Source: Crassaminicella profunda (lineage in GTDB: Bacteria; Bacillota; Clostridia; Peptostreptococcales; Thermotaleaceae). Taken from it: a stretch of DNA of 64,000 bases. The DNA lies in NCBI RefSeq assembly GCF_019884785.1, contig NZ_CP082326.1, forward strand, positions 62,001-126,000, read 5' to 3'. Made by a program: the position numbers and the translations under genes. Of the stretch, positions 21,893 to 28,843 are shown piece after piece. The notes under the pieces are model-generated. The model did no database searches. It had not been told where the DNA came from and saw only the letters and a program-made list of their open reading frames with translations. Positions within the stretch are counted from its first letter, which is position 1. The number at the start of each line of letters is the position of its first letter.

Positions 21893-22654
21893 ATGGGTTT
21901 GAAAAAATGGTCAAAAAATAGTAGTCTTTATAAACTTTTGGATAAGGAAGGATTTTATATCATTTTATTCCTATGTATATGTATTGTCGCAACAACAGCA
22001 GTGTGGGTTACTAAGAAAAATATAGAAGAATTCACAGCAGAAGATATTAAAAACCCATCATTAGAAGAAAATGAGTCGTTAGATTCTATGGATATGGGAT
22101 TGAATGCTCATGAGTCTACTATTATTGTTGAGGAAATTGAAGAGGATGAGAAGTTAGAAGCTACATCTTCAAATGTTGTTGAGTCAAAGCCTAAAGAAGT
22201 CAAAGAAGAAGTAAAAAAAGAAGTAGTGAAAAATAAAAAAATAGAAATGATCAAGCCTGTAACAGGGGAAAAGGGTATGGATTATGCAGCCAATCGGTTA
22301 ATCTATTCTAAAACATTAGATCAATATACTACACACAATGGAATAGATATTATGGCTTCAGAAAATACGCCTGTTGTTGCAGCATTAGAAGGAAAAGTTG
22401 TAGAAGTTGTAACAGATTCTCAACTTGGAATTACCATTGCATTATCCCATGGAGACCAAATGATTACAAAATATGCAAATCTCAATACAGGGGATTTGGT
22501 AAAGGTTGGAGATTGGGTAGAGAAAGGACAAAGGATTAGCGGAGTTGGCAAAACGGCTCTATTTGAAACATTAGAGGAGCCCCATCTTCATTTTGAAGTC
22601 TTAATAGATGGAAAAAATGTGAATCCGAATGGATTTTTATCTAATAAAAACTAA
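21893..22654 (+). CDS. spoIIQ: Stage II sporulation protein Q (M23 peptidase domain)
   Basis: A 253-residue forespore membrane protein that joins SpoIIIAH across the septum. It has one membrane segment (about residues 21-40), a Glu/Lys-rich linker, and a C-terminal LytM/M23 domain. The metal ligands appear intact: H and D in THNGIDIM and HxH in PHLHFEV. This resembles clostridial SpoIIQ rather than Bacillus SpoIIQ, where the first histidine is lost. An in-frame ATG at 21878 precedes GGAGGTG, so 21893 is used. Confidence 0.92.
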   Translation: MGLKKWSKNSSLYKLLDKEGFYIILFLCICIVATTAVWVTKKNIEEFTAEDIKNPSLEENESLDSMDMGLNAHESTIIVEEIEEDEKLEATSSNVVESKPKEVKEEVKKEVVKNKKIEMIKPVTGEKGMDYAANRLIYSKTLDQYTTHNGIDIMASENTPVVAALEGKVVEVVTDSQLGITIALSHGDQMITKYANLNTGDLVKVGDWVEKGQRISGVGKTALFETLEEPHLHFEVLIDGKNVNPNGFLSNKN

Positions 22655-22676
22655 AACAGGGGAGTTCCCCTGTTTT
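22653..22676 (+). terminator. Bidirectional terminator between spoIIQ and spoIIID
   Basis: AAAACAGGGG and CCCCTGTTTT form a perfect 10-bp stem with an AGTT loop. T-runs on both strands allow it to serve the two convergent genes. Confidence 0.9.
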
Positions 22677-22679
22677 TCT

Positions 22680-22934
22680 CTATTCGTGAATGCTTCTATA
22701 TTTCATCCTTGTTGCTTTACCGCCTCTTATATGTCTTTCTGCTTTATTTTTATCAAGTATTCTTTTTACTTGACTTGCAACTAGAGGGTTTATCTTAGGA
22801 AGGCGTTCAGTTACATCCTTATGCACTGTGCTTTTGCTTACCCCAAACACTTTGGCGGTTTGGCGAACGGTAGCTTTTTCATTTATAATATATTCAGCTA
22901 TTTCCATTGCTCTTTCTTCTATGTAATCTTTCAA
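22680..22934 (-). CDS. spoIIID: Sporulation transcription factor SpoIIID
   Basis: An 84-residue DNA-binding regulator of mother-cell genes that act after sigma-E. A helix-turn-helix spans about residues 20-43 (VRQTAKVFGVSKSTVHKDV), followed by the basic C-terminal segment RHIRGGKATRMKY. The start is TTG at 22934 behind AGGGGGTT on the minus strand. In most endospore formers the gene follows spoIIQ on the same strand; here it is inverted, convergent with spoIIQ and divergent from mbl. It is intact. Confidence 0.95.
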   Translation of the reverse strand: MKDYIEERAMEIAEYIINEKATVRQTAKVFGVSKSTVHKDVTERLPKINPLVASQVKRILDKNKAERHIRGGKATRMKYRSIHE

Positions 22935-22947
22935 TTGTGTAACCCCC

Positions 22948-22977
22948 TTTATATGAACTCCTTGATAAATACTATGC
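22948..22977 (-). promoter_or_regulatory. Possible sigma-E promoter of spoIIID
   Basis: On the minus strand GCATAGTA (22977-22970) and CATATAAA (22955-22948) are 14 bases apart, similar to the mother-cell sigma-E boxes (ATA ... CATAnnnT-like). It agrees with known sigma-E control of spoIIID. Confidence 0.45.
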
Positions 22978-23170
22978 AGTAGGGAGAATCAATAGAACAG
23001 AAAATAAATAGTTTAAAAAAGATACTGGAAAAAACTTTAAAATTAAAAAGGAATTATAAAATATATATAGAATAAATTAAGGTGGATGCGACAAATTTAT
23101 TGTTAATAGAACAAAATATTTATTTCATATAGAAAAATAGCTTCAAGTATAAGGATGGAAGGAGATTAAA

Positions 23171-24202
23171 ATGTTTGGATTAGGAATGGAAGTAGGTATT
23201 GACTTAGGTACGGCTAGTGTTTTGGTATTTATAAAAGGAAAGGGAATTGTCTTAAAAGAACCTTCCGTAGTAGCTATTGATAAAAATACCAATCATCTTT
23301 TAGCAGTTGGAGAAGAAGCAAGAAGAATGCTAGGAAGAACACCAGGAAACATTGTTGCTATAAGACCATTAAAGGACGGTGTGATTTCTGATTATGAAGT
23401 GACAGAAAGAATGCTTCGCTATTTTATACAAAAAACTTGTGGGAAAAGAAAATTTTTCAAGCCTAAAATTATTGTTTGTGTACCTAGTGGTGTAACAGAA
23501 GTAGAAAAAAGAGCAGCTATAGAAGCAACTAGTGAAGCTGGCGGTGGGACTACTTATTTGATAGAAGAACCTATTGCAGCAGCTATTGGAGCCGGACTTG
23601 ATATATCTAAACCAGATGGAAATATGGTTGTAGATATTGGGGGCGGAACAGCAGATGTGGCAGTAATTTCTCTAGGAGGGGTAGTTGCAAGTAGGTCTAT
23701 TAAATGTGCAGGAGATAGATTTGATCAATCCATTGTAAAATATATGAGGAAAAAACATAATCTTTTAATCGGAGAGAGAACAGCGGAAAACTTAAAAATG
23801 ACTATTGGATCAGCCTATCCAAGAACAAAGATCTTAACGGCTGAATGTAGAGGACGAGATTTGGTTTCAGGACTTCCAAGAACCATTAAAGTAACTTCTG
23901 AAGAAATGTTGTATGCCCTTGCAGAGCCAGTTATGGCTATTGCTGATGCTGTTCATGCAGTTCTTGAGAGAACACCACCAGAACTTGCTGCAGATATTAG
24001 TGACAGAGGGATCGTTATGACAGGTGGAGGATCTTTACTAGATGGACTCAATAAACTCATTGAAGAGAGAACTGGAATTCCTACTTATATTGCAGAAGAT
24101 CCTATTGAATGCGTGGCGAAGGGAACAGGAGCATCCCTTGAGTCTATTAGTGTTTTAGAAAAGAGTATGATGAGTAGTAAGGATTTTAGAAGATCTAGGT
24201 AA
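23171..24202 (+). CDS. mbl: MreB-family actin-like protein (Mbl)
   Basis: A 343-residue bacterial actin that guides side-wall peptidoglycan synthesis. The phosphate-1 loop GIDLGTASVLVF, phosphate-2 loop VVDIGGGTADVAVISLGG, adenosine motif TGGGSLLDGL and the membrane-binding N-terminus MFGLGMEVG are visible. The place between spoIIID and flhO is that of mbl in Bacillus, which decides between Mbl and MreB. Its stop lies six bases ahead of a large palindrome. Confidence 0.92.
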   Translation: MFGLGMEVGIDLGTASVLVFIKGKGIVLKEPSVVAIDKNTNHLLAVGEEARRMLGRTPGNIVAIRPLKDGVISDYEVTERMLRYFIQKTCGKRKFFKPKIIVCVPSGVTEVEKRAAIEATSEAGGGTTYLIEEPIAAAIGAGLDISKPDGNMVVDIGGGTADVAVISLGGVVASRSIKCAGDRFDQSIVKYMRKKHNLLIGERTAENLKMTIGSAYPRTKILTAECRGRDLVSGLPRTIKVTSEEMLYALAEPVMAIADAVHAVLERTPPELAADISDRGIVMTGGGSLLDGLNKLIEERTGIPTYIAEDPIECVAKGTGASLESISVLEKSMMSSKDFRRSR

Positions 24203-24208
24203 GGGGTG

Positions 24209-24314
24209 GTAAATATTTTTGAAAAGAACGTTCATAACAACAATAGATTAGAGAAAACGGTTTTCTTGGCTAATCTATTGTAAGTTATTCTCTTATCTTT
24301 TCAAAAATATTTAC
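24209..24314. repeat. 106-bp imperfect palindrome behind mbl
   Basis: The outer 19 bases (24209-24227, GTAAATATTTTTGAAAAGA) are a perfect inverted repeat of 24296-24314. Inside, CAATAGATTAG (24241-24251) pairs with CTAATCTATTG (24270-24280), and AGAAAAC with GTTTTCT at the tip; short unpaired stretches lie between. The size, shape and lack of coding sequence fit a MITE-like element or an oversized terminator. No second copy is apparent in the window. Confidence 0.8.
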
Positions 24315-24470
24315 TTTTTATTTTAGTAGAAAAGATTAAAAATCAAAAGATTAAAGAAGAAAAGAGTTAAAGATTAAGAATAAAATAGAGAGAAATACAA
24401 AGAACATGATTTGTGAGATGCTGTATATGGATAGCAATCCGCAAATTTTTTATTTTTTACTCAAAAAAGA

Positions 24471-24498
24471 TAAACATTTCAGCTAGATATGTCGATAT
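24471..24498 (+). promoter_or_regulatory. Sigma-D-like flagellar promoter of flhO-flhP
   Basis: TAAA at 24471-24474 and GTCGATAT at 24491-24498 are separated by 16 bases, close to the TAAA-N15-GCCGATAT consensus of flagellar sigma factors. The position, 41 bases before flhO, agrees. The AT-rich stretch 24315-24470 shows no gene. Confidence 0.65.
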
Positions 24499-24539
24499 AA
24501 TACATAGGATTAGGTATATAGATAAGGGAGTGACATTTC

Positions 24540-25613
24540 ATGCTCAGGGGACTTTATACGGCAACGTCTGCTATGAAGACGAATAACAAAAAATTGGAGG
24601 TTATTACCAATAACATTGCAAATATTGATACAGTAGCATATAAAAAAGACTTAGTTGTTTCAGAGTCTTTTCCAGAGACTTTGATAAAAAAAATTAATGC
24701 ACCTATGGATTTTACAAATATGGAAGCTACTAGAAAAGTGACGGTAAACAAAGAAGATAACTTATATGAAGTAAATACTACCGGTGGATATTTTAAAGTA
24801 AAGACACCTAATGGAGAGAGTTATCATAAGGATTTAAAATTTACGGTGAATGAAGATGGATACCTGAGCACATATTATAAAGATCTTAATGGGGAGATTG
24901 ATACAAAATCAGGCTATTTACTTTTAGGGAACAAAGGACCCATCAAAATAGGAGATGGAGAACTGCAGATCAATGAGCGGGGACAAGTACTAGTAGGTGG
25001 AAATGTAGTAGATAATTTAGTTATGCCCGTATCCCCTAACACTATTGGAACCTTAAATGCTGGAGTAAGGCTGGATAGAGTTTATGTAAACCATGAACAA
25101 GGACAACTCTATGAGACGGACAATAATTTAGATGTAGGGATAAAAGGTAGAGGATTTTTCAAAGTTGAAACACCAGCAGGATTGCGTTATACAAGAGATG
25201 GAAGCTTTGCTTTGAACAAAGATCATGAACTTGTTACATTAGATGGATATAAGGTAGAAGGTTTTGATGGGCCTATTATTTTGGATGGATCAGATATATC
25301 CATTAATGAATTAGGAGAAATTATGGTAGACGGTGAATATATGGATACCATACAAGTGGTCGATATAGAAAACAGGAAGGACCTAAGGAAAGAAGCAAGC
25401 AATATGTATAGAATGGCAGAAGGTGTACAAGGGAAAGAAGCTGAATTTACAGGACAAGTTGTTCAAGGATTTTTAGAAAAATCAAATGTGAATGCTGTAA
25501 AAGAAATGGTGAAAATGATGAGCCTTTTTAGAAACTATGAATCAGGACAAAAAATCGTCAAAGCGTATGATGATACATTAGGAAAAGCTGTAAATGAGGT
25601 TGGAAAAGTATAG
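24540..25613 (+). CDS. flhO: Flagellar hook-basal body protein FlhO (FlgF/FlgG-like)
   Basis: A 357-residue rod protein. The N-terminal rod motif reads GLYTATSAMKTNNKKLEVITNN with NIANIDTVAYKKD. A middle D1-type segment carries GRGFFKVETPAG, and the C-terminal coiled coil holds GFLEKSNVNAVKEMVKMM. These terminal helices pack in the axial rod. It precedes flhP by 18 bases in the order known from Bacillus. Confidence 0.88.
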   Translation: MLRGLYTATSAMKTNNKKLEVITNNIANIDTVAYKKDLVVSESFPETLIKKINAPMDFTNMEATRKVTVNKEDNLYEVNTTGGYFKVKTPNGESYHKDLKFTVNEDGYLSTYYKDLNGEIDTKSGYLLLGNKGPIKIGDGELQINERGQVLVGGNVVDNLVMPVSPNTIGTLNAGVRLDRVYVNHEQGQLYETDNNLDVGIKGRGFFKVETPAGLRYTRDGSFALNKDHELVTLDGYKVEGFDGPIILDGSDISINELGEIMVDGEYMDTIQVVDIENRKDLRKEASNMYRMAEGVQGKEAEFTGQVVQGFLEKSNVNAVKEMVKMMSLFRNYESGQKIVKAYDDTLGKAVNEVGKV

Positions 25614-25631
25614 TAGAGGGAGGAAACAAAT

Positions 25632-26423
25632 ATGAGAGCACTATGGACTGCTGCATCGGGAATGAAAGCACAGCAATTGAATGTTGATACCATATCAAAC
25701 AACTTAGCCAATGTAAATACTACTGGATATAAAAAGCAAAGGGTAGAATTTAAAGACTTATTATATGAGCAATTAACGAGCAAAAGTATAGATCAAGGAG
25801 AAGGAAGACCCGTAAATCTTGAAATAGGATATGGTGTTATGCCAATGGCAACCCTTCGTTCATTCGGGAAAGGAAACCTTGAACAAACAAACAATGATTT
25901 AGATTTTGCTATAGATGGGGATGGATTCTTCCAAGTAAGAGATGCAAATGACAACATATTCTATACAAAAGATGGAAGTTTTAAACTAAGTGTAGAAGAT
26001 GATGAAGCAAGACTCGTTACATCAGATGGATATTTTGTACAAGCAGAAGGTGCTGATATAGAGCTAGGCAGCGATGTTAAAGAAATTACTGTTTCTCCAG
26101 AAGGAAAGATCAATGTAAAAAGAAAAGGAGAAGAGGATTGGGAAGAACTTGGGCAAATGACTCTAGTAAAATTTCCAAATCCTGCTGGTCTTGAAGCAAT
26201 CGGACAAAACCTATATAAAGCAACCAATGCATCAGGTGAAGCCATAGAAGCAGAAGATGGAGATGCAGGAACGATCAAACAAGGATTCTTAGAAAGCTCT
26301 AATGTATCTGTAGTAGAAGAAATGGTAAAAATGATCACTGCTCAAAGAGCCTATGAAATCAACTCAAAATCAATCCAAACAGCAGACCAGATGTTAGAGC
26401 AGGCAAATAATCTAAGAAGGTAG
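25632..26423 (+). CDS. flhP: Flagellar basal-body rod protein FlhP (FlgG family)
   Basis: A 263-residue distal-rod-type protein. The start LWTAASGMKAQQLNVDTISN, then NLANVNTTGYKKQ, the core segment DGDGFFQVRD and the end GFLESSNVSVVEEMVKMITAQRAYE are classic FlgG-family segments. It probably forms the rod with FlhO. ATG behind AGAGGGAGGA. Confidence 0.9.
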   Translation: MRALWTAASGMKAQQLNVDTISNNLANVNTTGYKKQRVEFKDLLYEQLTSKSIDQGEGRPVNLEIGYGVMPMATLRSFGKGNLEQTNNDLDFAIDGDGFFQVRDANDNIFYTKDGSFKLSVEDDEARLVTSDGYFVQAEGADIELGSDVKEITVSPEGKINVKRKGEEDWEELGQMTLVKFPNPAGLEAIGQNLYKATNASGEAIEAEDGDAGTIKQGFLESSNVSVVEEMVKMITAQRAYEINSKSIQTADQMLEQANNLRR

Positions 26424-26430
26424 ATGATCA

Positions 26431-26775
26431 ATGATGAAAATCAATCCAGTTTCAATGTCTTCTATGAATAAAGCTCAATATGAAAAAAGTAAAATAAAGA
26501 GCAATTCCTTTGAAAAAGTTTTTGAACAAGCAAAAACATCAAAAGATGAAAAAAAGCTTATGGATGCTTGCAGACAATTTGAATCCGTATTTATCAATAT
26601 GATGATGAAAAATATGAGAAGCACCATTCATGAAGATGGTATCATAGAAAAAAGCTATGGACGAGAAATTTTTGAGGGCATGCTAGATGAAAAATTAGCT
26701 GAAGAAGCATCTAAAGGGAATGGAATGGGACTTGCAAAACAGATGTATGATCAGCTTTCTAAGAATATGAAATAA
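26431..26775 (+). CDS. flgJ: FlgJ-like rod-binding protein
   Basis: A 114-residue protein equal to the N-terminal rod-binding domain of FlgJ, without the muramidase domain. The family core is visible: ACRQFESVFINMMMKNMRST, then YGREIFEGMLDEKLAEEASK and GMGLAKQMYDQL. It starts seven bases behind flhP (ATG 26431, or the next codon) and likely caps or chaperones the rod. Single-domain FlgJ is usual in clostridia. Confidence 0.85.
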   Translation: MMKINPVSMSSMNKAQYEKSKIKSNSFEKVFEQAKTSKDEKKLMDACRQFESVFINMMMKNMRSTIHEDGIIEKSYGREIFEGMLDEKLAEEASKGNGMGLAKQMYDQLSKNMK

Positions 26776-26832
26776 AGATTCATAGATTTATACAAAAACT
26801 AAGAAAAGTTGAAAGTGAATAGTGAACAGTAT

Positions 26833-26872
26833 AAAAGAGTCGATAAACTACTACATAAATTGACTCTTTTTT
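26833..26872 (+). terminator. Terminator behind the flagellar rod genes
   Basis: AAAAGAGTC pairs with GACTCTTTT around a 20-base loop, followed by Ts. Confidence 0.7.
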
Positions 26873-26989
26873 ATATACAGTTATATCCATATCTTACGTT
26901 TATATTAAAAGATTTATATTTTGTTGATTAATACTGTATATTCTTGTAAAATAAAATAGTTAGAGAAAATATTTAAAGGAGTGTACATA

Positions 26990-27421
26990 ATGTTAAATAA
27001 TATAGAAATTCAAAAAATCATCCCGCATAGATATCCATTTTTACTAGTAGACAAAATTATTGAAATGGAACCAGGGAAGAAAGCAGTAGGAATTAAAAAT
27101 GTGACTATAAACGAACCATTTTTTCAAGGACACTTTCCAGGAAATCCTATCATGCCAGGAGTCCTTCAAGTAGAAGCTTTGGCGCAAGTTGGAGCAGTAT
27201 CAGTACTTTCTATGGAAGAGCATAAAGGGAAATTAGCATTATTTACTGGTATTGAAAATGCGAAATTTAGAAGACAAGTAGTTCCTGGAGATACATTAAG
27301 ACTTGAAGTTGAGATGTCTAAAATGCGTAGAGGTATGGGAAAAGGAGAAGCTGTAGCTTATGTAGGAGATGAAGTTGCTTGTAAAGCGACGATTAAGTTT
27401 GCAGTGGTTGATGGGGAGTAA
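26990..27421 (+). CDS. fabZ: (3R)-hydroxyacyl-ACP dehydratase FabZ
   Basis: A 143-residue hot-dog-fold enzyme that dehydrates beta-hydroxyacyl-ACP in fatty acid synthesis. Catalytic H48 lies in [17 protein letters not shown] and E62 in VEALAQ. A GTG at 26981 is in frame, but the AAAGGA site fits the ATG at 26990. The gene closes the spoIID to fabZ synteny block also seen in Bacillus, and the polysaccharide locus begins behind it. Confidence 0.95.
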   Translation: MLNNIEIQKIIPHRYPFLLVDKIIEMEPGKKAVGIKNVTINEPFFQGHFPGNPIMPGVLQVEALAQVGAVSVLSMEEHKGKLALFTGIENAKFRRQVVPGDTLRLEVEMSKMRRGMGKGEAVAYVGDEVACKATIKFAVVDGE

Positions 27422-27511
27422 GATAATATTGGTGAAGCATAGTTTTGTAGAAAGTAAAATATATTTACTTGTAAAGACATACATAACAATTTGAAGAGTG
27501 GAGGAGAAGGA

Positions 27512-28828
27512 ATGGAGCAACAAACACAATATGATGAAATCAGTTTGAGAGAACTGATTGAAGTATTATTAAAACAAAAAAAATTAATTATAGGGGTTAC
27601 AGCTGTATGTGTTTTAGCAGCTTTTGTACTAAGTTTCTTTGTAATGGAACCCGTATATGAAGCGAAAACCGTCTTGATGGCTTCAAACATAACAGATAAA
27701 TACAAAGCAAAACAAAGAGGAGAAGGGATTGAAGGAATATTAGATTCAGTAGCAGAGATTCCTGACCTGACTATTGAAACATACAAAGAACAATTAAAAA
27801 ATCCAGTGATTCTAGAAGAAACCATAAAAGAATTGGGATTAGACAAAAAAGAGATGACAAGACTTGATTTGGCAAACATAATTGAACTTGAGACCATCAA
27901 GGATACAAATTTAATTGCTATCAAAGTAAAGAATACAGATAAAAAATTAGCAGCAGAAATTGCAAACACTTTATCAAAAAAGTTTGTAAATTTTATTGCA
28001 ACAAAATCTAAAGAACAAGCCAATAAATCATCTAATTCTATTGAGGAACAGAAAGACGTACAAAAACAAAAGTTAGATGATGTTTTAGTAGAGTACAAAG
28101 ACTTTTTAGCACAACCAAAAGGCGTAAAAGAGCTTCAAGCAGATATTGATGCAAAGATCAAATTGGTTACAGATTATAAAACAAAATTAGCAGAAGAAAA
28201 AGTAAATGAACAGCAATTAAGAGCAAAAATCAATCGAGCAGAAGATGAATTAAAAACAACTCCAGAAAAAGTAGCTTTAAAGAAATCTCTTTCAGATGAT
28301 CCATATATGTCACAAGTAGCTACAGAGAATTCTACTGAATCTAGTAGTGATTTATTTGGTGTATCGATAGAGGTTGAAGAAAAAAATGATAATTATTATT
28401 TATTAAAACAGACGCTATCGGATTTTAAAATACAATTATCAGAAAGTACAGCAAAACAACAAAACTTAAGAAAAGAAATCACAAGAGCACAAAACGAATT
28501 AGAAAAGCTTCAAGTAGATTTTGCAGAAAAGCAGCATGATGAACGAATTATTACAAATAAAGTAGATTTAGCTCAATCAACATACGATGCATTTAATAAA
28601 AAATTAGAAGAAATAAGTATTGCTCAATCTTCTATTTTAGAGGATGCAAATATTATTATAGAAACACCAGCATTAGAACCAATTAAACCTGTGTCACCAA
28701 ATAAAAAGTTAAATGTAGTTATTGCAGGTGTATTAGGAATTATGATTGGAGTATTCTTAGCATTTTTTAGAGAATATTGGAAGAGCACAGAAGGTATAAG
28801 TAATAATGGCATGAAAGCTGCCAATTAA
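27512..28828 (+). CDS. Wzz/chain-length determinant protein
   Basis: A 438-residue polysaccharide co-polymerase. One membrane helix near residues 28-50 is followed by a long periplasm-type coiled-coil domain, and a second helix near the C-terminus follows the proline motif PALEPIKPVSPNKK. There is no kinase domain, so it resembles Wzz or the CapA part of a split Wzc. It should set polymer length together with Wzy. An in-frame TTG at 27491 precedes GGAGGAGAAGG, so the ATG at 27512 is chosen. It heads the polysaccharide locus. Confidence 0.85.
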   Translation: MEQQTQYDEISLRELIEVLLKQKKLIIGVTAVCVLAAFVLSFFVMEPVYEAKTVLMASNITDKYKAKQRGEGIEGILDSVAEIPDLTIETYKEQLKNPVILEETIKELGLDKKEMTRLDLANIIELETIKDTNLIAIKVKNTDKKLAAEIANTLSKKFVNFIATKSKEQANKSSNSIEEQKDVQKQKLDDVLVEYKDFLAQPKGVKELQADIDAKIKLVTDYKTKLAEEKVNEQQLRAKINRAEDELKTTPEKVALKKSLSDDPYMSQVATENSTESSSDLFGVSIEVEEKNDNYYLLKQTLSDFKIQLSESTAKQQNLRKEITRAQNELEKLQVDFAEKQHDERIITNKVDLAQSTYDAFNKKLEEISIAQSSILEDANIIIETPALEPIKPVSPNKKLNVVIAGVLGIMIGVFLAFFREYWKSTEGISNNGMKAAN

Positions 28829-28843
28829 TATTTGGAGGGACTT

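Noticed and set aside
27358-28098. Long antisense frame over the fabZ end and wzz
   Set aside because: It lies opposite two well-supported genes, with a Ser/Phe-rich product typical of antisense translation.
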